From: Picocystis sp. L7
Taxonomy: Eukaryota; Chlorophyta; Picocystophyceae; Picocystales; Picocystaceae
DNA length: 64,000 nt
Assembly (NCBI GenBank): GCA_020975725.1
Contig: QXJR01000009.1
Location: 620,001 to 684,000, forward strand
Reading direction: 5' to 3'
The notes under the pieces were generated by a model. The model had not been told where the DNA came from, did no database searches, and worked only from the letters and a program-made list of their open reading frames with translations. Made by a program: the position numbers and the translations under genes. Each line of letters begins with the position of its first letter. Positions within the stretch are counted from its first letter, which is position 1. Below are positions 51,688-62,823 of the stretch, one piece after another.

Positions 51688-52207
51688 AATCGCGTTTGAT
51701 AACGTTGTTTCTCAAGAGTTATGCGGTTGCTGCGAAACAAAGTTCCGAACGCCAAGCAGTAGGCAACTGCATTGATGCGACTTCAGTAGAAGATCACCCG
51801 AATCCAACAGAAAAGACCGACCGAAACCTGCAAGGTACATCAATTTGACGGCCTCTGTCTGCTAGGCATGATGCAACATGCACACGGAACGAAACAGGAA
51901 AATTTCTTGTAATGATTCTGTCTCCTTCCGCAACAAACCATGCGAAGAATGGTGGGGTACGTTTCAGTGGAATAACTCTGACAATGCTGAAGGATACAAA
52001 TTGAATTGAATTTATCTCATCGTGATTCTTAGGTGTTTCAGGTTGCTGCACAGCTTAGTGACATTTACCAAAGGGCAACTTGGATGACCTGAGATGAAGC
52101 ATGCGAGAGAAAAAAGATTGTCCTGGCCACATGCATTGTTGCCTTTTTATCAATGGGATCTTGTTTGGCTTGAGCAGCTTGCATTGTTTTTTAGGATAAA
52201 AGTTCAC
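51688..52207. other. Intergenic between convergent genes
   Basis: 520 bp that should contain both 3' UTRs. AT-rich toward the VPS10 end. Nothing recognised. Confidence 0.45.
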
Positions 52208-55014
52208 CTAAGTCAAAGGGCGCGCTGATTGAATGTCGTGATAGTCAACCAAAAATTCATCCCCACCTGACAGTGGTTCGAAGCTGCTTCCTCCCGAGTA
52301 CCTACCACGCGTCATCAGATCTTTCATGAAATAGAAAGCATTCTTGAACACAGCAGCTATGTACTCCAATCCACGCCCAAGCACATCATTGACAGGCTCT
52401 GGTAAAATATTCAAACACGTTTCCTTATTTCCATCAGGCAAGAATGTCCAGATGATACCAACAGTGAACACCAACAACAGTATGACAAAAAGGAAAGATG
52501 CAAAGTGCCCAAGCCAAGTACCGCTTGATTTGTCACTCCCCCTATTTCCCGAGCCTTGGTCACTGTCTTTGGTATCTGGGATGACGTCCGATTTGTGCAC
52601 ACAGTTGTCATTGGATATGAATCGAGAATCTGTCGTTGAGAGCTTGTATTCCCCACTTTGTATTGCTGGGCAAGTATCCTTCAACAGCTCAAAATCCGGA
52701 AGATGTGTGCACTCTCGTTTCATGGAGTCGTAGAAAGACCCAAAGTCGCATTCAGTATCCTTCTCTGTGCAATCGCACGGGGTTCGTTGAACTGACCTCA
52801 TAAATTCCAGACCATTGAAGCATTCGGAAGTTCTCTTCCTTTGCGTGATCGTAATGTTCTCCCCCAATATACAGTTGTCCAAAGTGGGGGACCATTGTGT
52901 GAAGTCTGCCTCTGTACATGTTGACAAACTTGGCAACACTTTCTCAACATCAAAAGCCATGACAACCCCTTTAACACTATTGGGTGAATCGGCGGTACAT
53001 CCTGCAGCTGATGATTTGAGGCAAGTGCTCCCATGAAGCATGAACAAGTGAGAAGCCCCTCTTGGTTCCACCCGTATATTCTGCAGATTGATGGTATACT
53101 GGAACTTCACTGGACCCTCCCAGCATTCACCTTCATCCAGAGAAAACCACAAATGGTCCGTTGGTCCATCTGTTGCATGTCTCGCCATCACAATGACTCC
53201 CCCGTGATCACCAAACTCATATATGTGAGACCCTTTGCATATTTCATCCCAATTTTGTCCTGCATCGACTGAAATGTATGTGTTGACAAAGTCCTTGTCG
53301 TATGTGAGACGATCCCCGACGTTTCCCACTCCCATGATGATGCCTGGGGCAGAGCGATGACTGTAGAGAGGCGACAACCCATCTGTGTATGTCCAGCTTG
53401 AAATTCCGTGCAAATGAAGGCTGCATCCGTTGCAAGTATACTGTTTCGAGTCTGCTCCAACCGAGGGGCGGTCCAAGTACATCCATTCTGAACCACCGTC
53501 TCGTGATATTCTGGTTATTAAATAGTCCTCCCACTTCGATTTACCATTCACAATATCAGGATCCCTGAAAGCTGAGGGATCAATTTGGTTGGCAATAAAT
53601 ATTCCATTGATCCCACCCACGTGGTGAAAATCCACACTGTACCTGGTCGTGTATACATCCGGCAAACTGAGTGTGAATACTGTTGATTCTGAATCCGAAT
53701 TGTACAAACTATCCGTGGGTGACACTGCTTTCGGGAAGTCAACATCGTCGTGGTCAATAAGGATGAATGTCTGTCGCTCCATCTCGACCAGAAAGTATCC
53801 ATTGTCCTTCAACGGCACCGGGAAGCAGGCTTCTTGGAAGGACTTCCCCAAATCACTGCTTATGTGCATCTCCACGGTGGAAAGACCAGCATGAGCAGCT
53901 TGCCCTTTGCCATTCTTAGAGCCATCACCATCCTCGCATGCGCTGGTCTTTGCCAAGAAAATCTTTCCTTGGGCATACTGGAATTGGTTCCCGCATTGCA
54001 CCACGGTCTCATGCTTGGATTGAAACATGTCTTTACTGACAATAAATGCTGCCTTGTTGTCCCAGCCTGTTTCGTGCAGTTGAAAATCTTTAATACTTTC
54101 AAAAGCGGTGGCAAGAATGGTCTCCTTGGGCATTGCATCAGAAGCCTTCTCACCAATTCGCCATCCCCAATCTGCTGTAATAAAGCTTGCCACCCGGCCA
54201 GCGGCATTGGCTGTCAAGTTTTTCCAAGACTGACCGAAGTCATTGCTGAAGAAGAGGTCATTGGTGCATTTTGCCCATTGTGTTTGAGAGGCTTCAAAAC
54301 AGTTGCTACCCTTGACGAGGGCAAGAAGCCACTCTGGTTCTGTCTCATGGGGCTTTATCCAGTACGTGTGGCTTCCGATTGTGTCTCCCGGGGTCTTTAC
54401 TGCCAGGTAGGAACTTCCAAGGTCGCGGGTGATCCAGTTGACTCTCTCTAGACCCCTGACGAGAATATGATGAGCATTGACTGGATTCCGTACGATTTCC
54501 AGCACTGAGATGTCACCATACAGCGTGAGGTTGGCGTCTTCTGCAGCACCCTGGAGTAACGAGTCCATCTTTGCCCAACCAAGTTTCTGGCCCTTTTTGT
54601 CGTTTCTCCACAAACTTCCTCCTCCCTGACCATAGATGTTCCCTGTTCGCACGAACAATACTTCGTCACCTCTTCCTGCGAATTCCAAGTCCAGAATAGC
54701 ACCGTCCATCTCTTGGATATCCAAGGAGACGCTTGGCAATGGCTCCGGGGTTTTCTTGCAACGTGGCGTTGTTGGTTGGCATCCTATGAGATCCTTCTCC
54801 GCAAAGATTTCAACCATGCTGCTTGTGGCACATCAAACGGCGTCGTTCCCAGTCAGCTGTCTTGCATTCGCCTGCTCTTCTTACGTCGTCGCTCTGCCCA
54901 GGAAATGCACTTTTCGCTTGTGGTTCGATGCTGCACAATCAGCTCCAGCGTTTCGGGCGCCACGTACTTCAATAAAAGCCCCAGAAGGCACAGCAAGGGT
55001 GTGTTGACACGCAT
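52208..55014 (-). CDS. VPS10: VPS10/sortilin-family sorting receptor
   Basis: Exons are complement 54968-55014 and 52208-54818 (885 residues), with a 149-nt intron (GTACGTGG...AAGCAG). The first exon encodes a signal peptide, MRVNTPLLCLLGLLL. The luminal part is a VPS10 ten-bladed propeller with Asp-box repeats: FSNDFGQSWKNL, ISSDLGKSFQEA, ISRDGGSEWMYL, ISVDAGQNWDEI, and FSLDEGECWEG. A Cys-rich 10CC module follows (CTEADFTQWSP ... CDCTEKDTECDFGSF). One membrane span lies at about 785-809. The 76-residue cytosolic tail ends in aromatic and acidic motifs (FEPLSGGDEFLVDYHDI) suited to adaptor binding. It would carry hydrolases from the Golgi to vacuole or endosomes. Confidence 0.92.
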
Positions 55015-56630
55015 GTTCTCAGTGGTGCTCCCTTCCTCTTTCGCGGGATTTCCCTTCGTCTTTCGCTGCCTTGTGCGCCACGAGACGAGGTTCACAGCCG
55101 CTTGTTTTCCGTTCGAGGTGTTCGTCGGAATCCAACGCTCCACCTCTTGCTCCTTCGACCTTGTCTTTTCACGCACAGGGTCGGTATTCGCGACGGCAAG
55201 AAGGCCTCCTTTCTTCGTGCACCGCGGTTGTCTTCCCAGGCCGCCTCGAAACTCGCAACTTCAGCACCCTTTCTTCTCTCCACACTTCACAGTATGGGGC
55301 GACCCCAGTACGTCACCGATGGATGGATCCCCCCCCTTACAAGTACTCCCGAGAAGAGGGATGGAGATGGGGTGAAACCAGTCGAGTCGTCGTCAAACCA
55401 TCCCCAGGGATGGACAGCTACACGCGGCCATCCTTCGCTCAACCGTCGAAGGGGCTGCCCGATCGGAGCAGAGATTCAAGGCCAAAGGAAGAGGAGAGAC
55501 ATGGCGACAAAGGTGCAATCGCCTTTGCAAAGTTTGACGGAATATCTCTTCTCGCGACATGCCTACTCCGCGAAAGGATAACCGATGCATGCGTGGTAGC
55601 AAAGGTTGGGTCAGACGTCCAACGAAGTTTAATGGCCTCTCCGTGGTTGATGCCAAACATCGAACTCTTGCTTGCTTACCCACTCCAACCAACAAGGGTT
55701 GTTTTTTCCACATTCATATCCTGGAAAATTGTGAGGATCACCCTCGAATTCAAGCGAGACCGTTCAAGTTCGTTCAATAGCCCAACATTGCCCCGAAAAG
55801 TCACAAGACTAGTATCCTACGGGTCAATGACAACGACACATGTTCTCCTATTCCCTTATCATGTGGAAAGTAGCTGCTGAAACGTTGGGCATGCTGGTCC
55901 GAAAGCGTTCCCAAAAAGATGCACTTTCATTCGAATGCAAACATGTCCGTTGGCCACCCCTTCAAAGATTTCCAATAAAACTTGCATTTGTCTTGGGTAC
56001 GGAGCATTGCAACTTTATCGTTCTTGTGCATACGCACAAGTTTCATAGCTATGAAGTTGCCACGGGCTTCTCTTGCGCATCCGTGAATCACGTACATTCA
56101 CAGAACGATTGGGTTAGTAAACGAGAATGAGCGTTGGTTTTTCAATGCGTGCTAGCGTTTCTGGAAGAACATGTCGATGTGCGGGAATGATCTTGCATGT
56201 ACACTCGTTGATGCTTCCCCTGTTACATGGACTCACGTGCACGATCAATACATGCCTTAACGAGGTGTTAGACTCCTCCTCCTTCCCAAAGTCCGGTATG
56301 CGTCGGCACACCGTTCCTCTGCACGGTACGTGAAACCTCGTCTTTCATTGGTGCATTGCCGTTTCTTCGGCACAACTTTCGTCCAGTCCTCCACCATTCT
56401 CATCCTATATTGTTCCACTCTTGATTCTTTCGAGTTCACATCCTACACGCGGTCCCGATCGACCCATTCCCTACGTTTTTAACCGGAGCGATCCTTCCCA
56501 ATCAGTCCCGATCGTCTCCAGTTCTATTTCAGGTTCGAACCCGATCGATAGGGGCTAGCTTCGTCCACCTCGCATCGAGCGGCATTTGTCGTCGCATCAC
56601 GTGGCTTGTTGCGCGTCGCAGAGCTCAAGG
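55015..56630. other. Divergent region VPS10/golgin (1.6 kb)
   Basis: Upstream DNA of both genes. Short frames only; the longest overlap each other and carry no domain. The part at 55800-56450 is more AT-rich. Confidence 0.5.
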
Positions 56631-58574
56631 ATGTTCAAGGGGTTCAAGCTGAGCGGTCTGGGAGACATCAGCGATCGATTGGAGGTTTTTGGACGCACCT
56701 TGCGCGAAGAAGTGGAGTCTAGCGTCGACTCGGCCCTCGGCATCCCCGACGAAACCAAGAGCAAGGTTGCTGATGCGAAGCTCGAAAAGGAGAAGCTCGA
56801 AGATGTGGCCGAGCAAGTGGTAGAAAAGGAGGCAGAACCGGAAGAGAAAGTCGTCGCAAAGGACGAAAAGGTGGCCTCGCCCAAGAAACCGCTGCGGTCG
56901 CCGACCAAGGAGAAGCGGAAACTCAAAGCAGTGCGTGTCCCACCTGGTCCAAGTCAGACCAATGAGGTGCCAAACAAGCAAGAAGAGATCGAGAAGATGA
57001 ACATGGAACTGGTGAAAGAACTCGAAAAGGTGCAGAAAGAGCTAATCTCCATGCAAAACGTCACTGAAAAACTCCAAGAGAAGGAAGAGATCATCCGACA
57101 GGTGATGGAGGAAGGGGAAACTCTGTCGAAGAAGCAAGCAGTCTATGAATCCACTATCAAGAAGCTGCGAACAAACCTCAAATCTGTACAGGAAGAAAAA
57201 GACAAGATGGCACGTAAGGTGGTGGCCGAAGAGGCCCGGGTCGAAAGCATGCGCAAAGACAAGGAGAAGACCGAAGCAGAGCTGTCGTCAGTCCTGTCAA
57301 AGTCTGCCGCAGAGCTGGCAGAAGTGAAGAAGTACTACGAAGATGTGCTGGCAAAGGAACGGGAGAAGAACAGCAGCCTGATCAAGGAAGGTAGCGCTCA
57401 TGCCAGTGCACTGGAAGGACTTAAAGAGGCCAAGGCCAGGGAGGAACTCTTGGCTGCACAAGTTTCCGAGTTCAAGTCCTCGTTGGCGCAAGCATCTGAA
57501 TCAGCCAACAGAAGAGAGCAAGCCTTGCGCAGAGAAATCAAGGAAGCAGAAGGTAGAGCACAGCAAGCAGAGCAGAGGCACGAAGAGCTAGCTTCTCGTA
57601 TGCCCGAGTCCACTAGACCGCTACTGAGGCAAATCGAAGCGATGCAAGAGCAGATGAATTCCCAAGCCGAATCGTGGACAGCAATTGAGGCAAGCCTACA
57701 AAATCGTGCCTCTGCTGCAGATGCCAAGGCTGCAGAGTCAGCGGTGAAGTTGAAGGCCATGAGTGAAAAACTCTCTCAGTCACACATTAGTGAAGCCACC
57801 ATGCGCGCGCAGCTGAAGAATGCGAACGCTGAAGCAGCCGAGACAGCACGGACTTTAGAAGAATACAAAAGCAAAGTTGATACCCTTGAGGCAAAACTTT
57901 TGGATTCTGAACGTCTGATCAAAGAAGCAAAAGATCAAATACAGAGATTGATTGGGGAAGTGCAGGAGAAGCAGGCCGAAGTGGATAAAGTGAAGGGAGA
58001 GACTGAGAAGAAAGTGGAGCAGATTGCTTTGAAAGTGGAGGAATTAGAGGATGCCCTCCAAGAGAAGAAAAACATCATAGACCGTTTGGAGAAGGAAGGC
58101 GATAGAAGTCTAGAGCTGCGTGATAGCTTACCACTCGATACGCAAGGAAATGAGGAAGCATCTGAGAATGGCCACTCTTCAGTTCCAGTCTGGTCGATGG
58201 TCGACGAGCAGCATGGAGAGTCCAACCGATCGTTTCGCCTGAAGAGCCTGCTTCGTATGCGCACCAAGGAGCTGGAAGCTGCTGAAGAGCGTTGTTCTAA
58301 CTTGGAACGTACACGCGATGTGTTGGCTGATGAGTTGGTCCTTCTTACAACTGCTGTGGACAACGCTCAGCAAGCTCAGGAACGCGCCTCTTTACTGCAG
58401 TCGGACTTTGAGCAGCTTCAGTGCCGTCACATCACGGCCCTAGAACTGATGGGGGAGAAAGAGGAGATGCTGGAGGAACTATTAGCGGACTTGGAGGACA
58501 TCAAGTCTTTGTATCGCGACCATATAGAACTGTTGATCAACCAGCTAGCACAGGCTAAGGCTACTTCCGACTGA
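56631..58574 (+). CDS. TMF/golgin candidate 5-type coiled-coil protein
   Basis: 647 residues from ATG 56631. The N-terminus (MFKGFKLSGLGDISDRLEVF) is short and amphipathic, like that of plant GC5. A Lys/Glu/Pro-rich stretch precedes a long coiled coil (about residues 120-490) dominated by Glu, Lys and Leu heptads. The last 110 residues match the TMF (TATA element modulatory factor) C-terminal domain: RCSNLERTRDVLADELVLL and ITALELMGEKEEMLEELLAD then LEDIKSLYRDHIELL. In plants and animals TMF binds Rab6-type GTPases at the trans-Golgi. Single exon. The next gene follows in the same direction after 197 bp. Confidence 0.88.
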   Translation: MFKGFKLSGLGDISDRLEVFGRTLREEVESSVDSALGIPDETKSKVADAKLEKEKLEDVAEQVVEKEAEPEEKVVAKDEKVASPKKPLRSPTKEKRKLKAVRVPPGPSQTNEVPNKQEEIEKMNMELVKELEKVQKELISMQNVTEKLQEKEEIIRQVMEEGETLSKKQAVYESTIKKLRTNLKSVQEEKDKMARKVVAEEARVESMRKDKEKTEAELSSVLSKSAAELAEVKKYYEDVLAKEREKNSSLIKEGSAHASALEGLKEAKAREELLAAQVSEFKSSLAQASESANRREQALRREIKEAEGRAQQAEQRHEELASRMPESTRPLLRQIEAMQEQMNSQAESWTAIEASLQNRASAADAKAAESAVKLKAMSEKLSQSHISEATMRAQLKNANAEAAETARTLEEYKSKVDTLEAKLLDSERLIKEAKDQIQRLIGEVQEKQAEVDKVKGETEKKVEQIALKVEELEDALQEKKNIIDRLEKEGDRSLELRDSLPLDTQGNEEASENGHSSVPVWSMVDEQHGESNRSFRLKSLLRMRTKELEAAEERCSNLERTRDVLADELVLLTTAVDNAQQAQERASLLQSDFEQLQCRHITALELMGEKEEMLEELLADLEDIKSLYRDHIELLINQLAQAKATSD

Positions 58575-58771
58575 GACACCTGTCCCTTTCCATCATCCAG
58601 GGAAAGGGAAGAGCAAGGCAATCGATTCTATGCTGTGCACAGCACATTCCGCCATTTCGCGATCAAGATCATGCTCTTGGATTGTCTGCGGTTTCACAGG
58701 CTCGTGACTCTCGGACAGTTGTGTTGTGTCAGTTCTGACTGAAGTGTCATTCGGTCCAGTGCAGCGCCGGC

Positions 58772-59674
58772 ATGGCGTCCTGCTCCTCGTCCGGGAGCGG
58801 GATGCGTGCCTCGGACACGCGCGCTCTTCTTCGACGTCGCGGTTTCGTGGCGAAGAAGTCCATGGGTCAGAACTTCGTCGTAGACGACGCGCTTCTGCGT
58901 CGTGTGGCGCAAGGGATGCGGCTGGACGGCGACACGTCGGTGTTGGAGATCGGACCCGGAACAGGAAACTTGACGCGCCATCTGCTGCAAGCAGGAGCTC
59001 GCGTGCTTGCCGTGGAAAAGGACGATCGCCTCGTGGCCTCTCTGGCCGAAGACTTCGCGTCCGAAGTGGCGGAGGAGCGGCTGGAGCTGGTGCACGCCGA
59101 CGTGTTGCGTTGGTTGGCAGATTGCGACGCACAAGTGGCTTCACATGCACGTGGACGTTGTCGAGTGGTGGCCAACTTGCCTTACAATGTCACCAGCGAT
59201 GTGTTGAAGAAGGTGTTGCCGCGTGGAGACCTCTTCGAGGACCTTCACTTGATGCTGCAAGAAGAGGCAGGAAAGCGGCTGGTGCAGGCACGTCCTGGTG
59301 ACAAGGACTACCGAGCCATGAGCGTGCGTGTGGGCTACTACTGTTCGCGGGCAGACTACTTGTTCCGCGTGGGACGGGAGAAGTACTTCCCGCAGCCTCA
59401 CGTGGACTCGTGCGTCGTGGCGATGGCGCTGCGGACGCCGGAGGAGCGACTCGAGCTGTGCGACGGGAACGTGCAGGCTTACTTCCAGCTGGTCCAGCGT
59501 GCTTTTCTGGCGCGCAGGAAGGCCTTGCGCAACGCTTTGGCGCCTGCACATCCTCCCAAGGACGTCGCAGACGCCGTGGCAGAGCTCGGATGGCCGGTAG
59601 ACGTCCGTCCGCAGTCGCTTTCGGCGTCGGATTACGTCCATTTGTACAACATTCTACGTGGTGGACGTCCTTGA
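58772..59674 (+). CDS. ksgA: rRNA adenine dimethyltransferase (KsgA/PFC1 type)
   Basis: 300 residues from ATG 58772. It transfers methyl groups from SAM to two adjacent adenines in small-subunit rRNA. It shows the family start KKSMGQNFVVDD, SAM motif I VLEIGPGTGNLT (58-69), motif II VLAVEKDDRL, and the catalytic NLPYNV (135-140). The C-terminal domain starts at YFPQPHVDS and contains RRKALRNAL. It is closer to the bacterial/plastid KsgA type than to cytosolic Dim1. The N-terminus (MASCSSSGSGMRASDTR) is short for a transit peptide, so the organelle is not certain. Confidence 0.92.
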   Translation: MASCSSSGSGMRASDTRALLRRRGFVAKKSMGQNFVVDDALLRRVAQGMRLDGDTSVLEIGPGTGNLTRHLLQAGARVLAVEKDDRLVASLAEDFASEVAEERLELVHADVLRWLADCDAQVASHARGRCRVVANLPYNVTSDVLKKVLPRGDLFEDLHLMLQEEAGKRLVQARPGDKDYRAMSVRVGYYCSRADYLFRVGREKYFPQPHVDSCVVAMALRTPEERLELCDGNVQAYFQLVQRAFLARRKALRNALAPAHPPKDVADAVAELGWPVDVRPQSLSASDYVHLYNILRGGRP

Positions 59675-59964
59675 CCAGGACTTTCTGAAAGGACTCCTAG
59701 ACCCGACCGTCCCTCCAATCGATCGGACAGGACGTTCCTTGGAGTTGGGAAGGACACGTCCTTTGGCGACGAGGACTTGTCCCCCCACCTCGGATCGATG
59801 GGAGAGGATCCTTCCCTTGGAAGAAAGGAGGATCGATCGGGGTCACCCAAAGGGGAGTCCGATGGAGCGAACCCAGGAGTAAGGAAACAGACCCGAAGCT
59901 GGGACCACCACGTGGCGGATTTGGCGGGAAGGAGAAGCCTGCGCACCAGAAGACGCGTGAGGAG

Positions 59965-60864
59965 ATGGCGAGGCCCGTTTGCGTGGCAGCGACGCAGTTC
60001 CGATGCGAAGGTGGCGTGTCGGAAGAGAGCCAAAGGATCAACGTGGAGCGTGCCAAGGAAATGGTGAGGAAAGCTGCAAGACGAGGAGCACACGTGGTGC
60101 TCCTGCAGGAACTCTTCGCCAGCGTGTACTTCCCGCAGACGCAGCATCCAGACCTGTTTCAGCTCGCACATCCCGTTGATGGACATCCCTTCCTGCACGA
60201 ATTCGCCGAGCTAGCTCAACAATTGCAGGTGGTGCTGCCCATCAGCTTCTTCGAGAAGGCTGGACAGGCACACTTCAATAGCGTGGTTGTGTTTGATGCG
60301 GATGGTACGAATTTGGGCATATATCGAAAGTCACACATTCCGGACGGGCCAGGTTACCAGGAGAAATTCTACTTCAACCCTGGAGACACTGGATTCAAGG
60401 TGTTCAGTACCAAAGTTGGAAAAATTGGGGTAGGAATATGCTGGGATCAATGGTTCCCGGAAGCGGCGAGGGCGCTGGTATTGCAAGGTGCGGAAATGCT
60501 GTTCTATCCTACAGCCATTGGAAGTGAACCGACCGATCCCAGTTACGATTCGAGCAAGCACTGGAGACGGGTCATGCAAGGACATGCTGGAGCCAACATG
60601 GTGCCTGTCATTGCCAGCAACCGCATCGGCTTGGAGAAGGTTGAAGAAAAGTACCGCACCGTAGGATATGATGGGAATATCTTGTTCTACGGGACTTCCT
60701 TCATTGCGGGTCCTGATGGGGCCATTGTGGGAGAACTAGTGAACGAAGACGAAGCCGTTATCACCGCCACTTTTGATCTGATCGAAGCAGCAAACCTGCG
60801 AACTGGGTGGGGTCTCTTTCGAGACCGCAGGCCGGATCTGTACAAACCTTTGCTAGGATTCTGA
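59965..60864 (+). CDS. CPA: N-carbamoylputrescine amidohydrolase
   Basis: 299 residues from ATG 59965. A nitrilase-fold enzyme of the plant/bacterial AguB family, which splits N-carbamoylputrescine to putrescine, CO2 and ammonia in the arginine-decarboxylase route. The catalytic triad is E49 in VVLLQELF, K122 in YRKSHIPDGPGY and C159 in GICWDQWFPEAAR. The words YQEKFYFNPGDTGF and FYPTAIGSEP are specific to this subfamily. Its length is normal. Single exon. A polyadenylation hexamer lies 36 bp after the stop. Confidence 0.94.
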   Translation: MARPVCVAATQFRCEGGVSEESQRINVERAKEMVRKAARRGAHVVLLQELFASVYFPQTQHPDLFQLAHPVDGHPFLHEFAELAQQLQVVLPISFFEKAGQAHFNSVVVFDADGTNLGIYRKSHIPDGPGYQEKFYFNPGDTGFKVFSTKVGKIGVGICWDQWFPEAARALVLQGAEMLFYPTAIGSEPTDPSYDSSKHWRRVMQGHAGANMVPVIASNRIGLEKVEEKYRTVGYDGNILFYGTSFIAGPDGAIVGELVNEDEAVITATFDLIEAANLRTGWGLFRDRRPDLYKPLLGF

Positions 60865-60899
60865 TCAACGATTGCGACAGTATCGACCTATTTTACCAA

Positions 60900-60905
60900 A
60901 ATAAA
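60900..60905 (+). terminator. AATAAA polyadenylation hexamer of CPA gene
   Basis: AATAAA lies 36 bp downstream of the CPA stop codon and before the convergent translocator gene ends (stop at 61038). Confidence 0.55.
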
Positions 60906-61037
60906 CCTTGAGGGAGAGTAAAAGAAGTTATTCGATTACACACAAATGCCTTTCAACATGCCCGTACGCAATTTCCTGATACCCCTGCTAGATCATGGAC
61001 AATCCCTACCTGAAACTTGTCTATCCAACAGAGCCTC

Positions 61038-62189
61038 CTAGACGCCCTTTGCTTTCTTTCTGGCCTCCATTTCTTTGGCCTGGGAATACAGAAAGGTCCC
61101 AATAATGGCAATGATTGACCCAATCGCATTCAGCGGGGAAACTGGGTTCTTGAAGAAGGCGATGCTCGACCCAATGACCGCCACCCTCTTCATTGTGTTT
61201 CCAACGCTAAATGTGACAGGAGAAATGCCTGTCAATGCCTGGTATGAAACCTGGTTGTAAAGATGGTAAAACAGCCCGCTAGCAAAGATAAGACCCAACG
61301 ACTTGCTCAGCCCCGTGCTTGCAGTCGCCGCCGCCCATCCAGCAGACCATTGGGCTCCCTCAACAAAAAAAGCCACAGGCGTCAGGTAGATCAGGCTGAC
61401 TATGCTGATAAGAGCATACAGATTGATCCCATCGATTTCCTTGAAATCGTTGAGGGACTTCTTGCTGAAAATATTGCGCAAGACCATCCCTACGTTGGAA
61501 ATAAGTGCACTATTCAAACCTGCCATGTCAAAATTCAGTTCTTTGATGGCTGCCAGCGAGCATCCAGTAACAATAGGAACCAGAGAGAGCCAAACTGGCA
61601 GCGAGAACTTGTCGCCTACCAGCAATCCCGAGAGAACGACGGAGAAGACTGGTTCTGAAGACTTGATAACGTGGGTAAAAGACACAGCCACCTTGCTGAA
61701 GCTGACACAAGCAGACACATGGCCCACCGTGTGAAACAAGGCCACCGGTGCCAGAGCAAAGAGGAACGGTTTGCTGATCTTCGGGACAGGATGAAGTTTC
61801 AGTGTCCACAAGCCAAGCATCCATACCACTCCGCAGGCCAGCTGCACGGTGGACATGAACCACGGAAACGGGAAGACGTTCAACGTGCTCTTGTTCAAGA
61901 TGTTGAACACGATGTTGAATGCGTACCAAAGTGCAAAATAGACCGTGATTTCCGTCTTGGACTTCGTCGGTGGCGTCGCCTTTTCGATCGCTCCGGAGCT
62001 TCCTTCGCTTTGCTCTGCGAAGACACGTATCGTTCGTCGTTTCGTGGTCGGTGCCAAGGCACAGCTTTCACGTCGCCATCGCGTCTGCTTCGCGTCTGCC
62101 ACCTTCTTCCCTCCGTCTAGTCTTCCTGTGCACTTGCACGGCAGCAGGCGTCCCGTGGGACGCGCCATGGCCGTCGCCATCGCGCTCAT
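61038..62189 (-). CDS. Plastid triose-phosphate/phosphate translocator family carrier
   Basis: 383 residues from ATG 62189, which opens MSAMATAMARPTGRLL, a transit peptide rich in Ala, Arg and Ser up to about residue 75. The mature part has about eight membrane helices and the TPT signatures WYAFNIVFNILNKSTLNVFP, VSFTHVIKSSEPVFSVVLSG, and the C-terminal VSYQALTGISPVTFSVGNT with MKRVAVI. These proteins exchange phosphorylated sugars for inorganic phosphate across the plastid envelope. Whether it prefers triose phosphate, PEP or hexose/pentose phosphate cannot be decided by eye. Upstream in-frame codons lack conserved sequence. Confidence 0.9.
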   Translation of the reverse strand: MSAMATAMARPTGRLLPCKCTGRLDGGKKVADAKQTRWRRESCALAPTTKRRTIRVFAEQSEGSSGAIEKATPPTKSKTEITVYFALWYAFNIVFNILNKSTLNVFPFPWFMSTVQLACGVVWMLGLWTLKLHPVPKISKPFLFALAPVALFHTVGHVSACVSFSKVAVSFTHVIKSSEPVFSVVLSGLLVGDKFSLPVWLSLVPIVTGCSLAAIKELNFDMAGLNSALISNVGMVLRNIFSKKSLNDFKEIDGINLYALISIVSLIYLTPVAFFVEGAQWSAGWAAATASTGLSKSLGLIFASGLFYHLYNQVSYQALTGISPVTFSVGNTMKRVAVIGSSIAFFKNPVSPLNAIGSIIAIIGTFLYSQAKEMEARKKAKGV

Positions 62190-62823
62190 CGCGAAGTGCG
62201 TTTCGATGTCGAAGCAAACACCAAAATGCCTTTGGCCGACTTCGCCTCGAGAGTGCCGATGGACATAAACCCTACTGGTGTTTCGGACCCAGGACCACTC
62301 CAGGTGCAATGCAGTGGTGGAAGCCTGTCCAACACCTGGAGGAGGAGCTGGGGGTGGTGTGTAAATGAAGGGGAATAGAAGGGATGGACCATGAAAGGCC
62401 TGATCATGGACGGATGAATGGGCGCGGACATTCAAATGGTGTGAGGGGGCAAAGGAGGTTGGCGCTGGAAGCATATCAGAATCCACCTGTGCACGTGACA
62501 AGATCAATAGGCACCAGCGCTACATTGGACGGTTGAGACGAATGGATCGATGGCTTCCCTGATGCAACCCATGATTCCTGTGGATTGGCATTCGACCCTC
62601 ACCTGAATGAAGCGAAAAAAAAAGTGTGGTGGATGACTAAGTATGCCCCTTCCCACCGCAGCAATGTATCCACAGACCAAAAAAATGTGACTGCCAAGTG
62701 AGGCCCTGGGTGGTGATGGGCGTTGTGGACTTCATCAAATTCATGTGCTGATGGCTTGAGGATAGAAACGCCCTTTCTTGGAATGCCCCTCCGCTCGCTT
62801 TTCTTCAAGCTACACGTGAGCAT
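62190..62823. other. Intergenic translocator promoter / P4H 3' end
   Basis: 634 bp between two leftward genes. The open frame continues upstream of the translocator ATG but without any recognisable motif, so I read it as 5' UTR and promoter. Confidence 0.45.
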
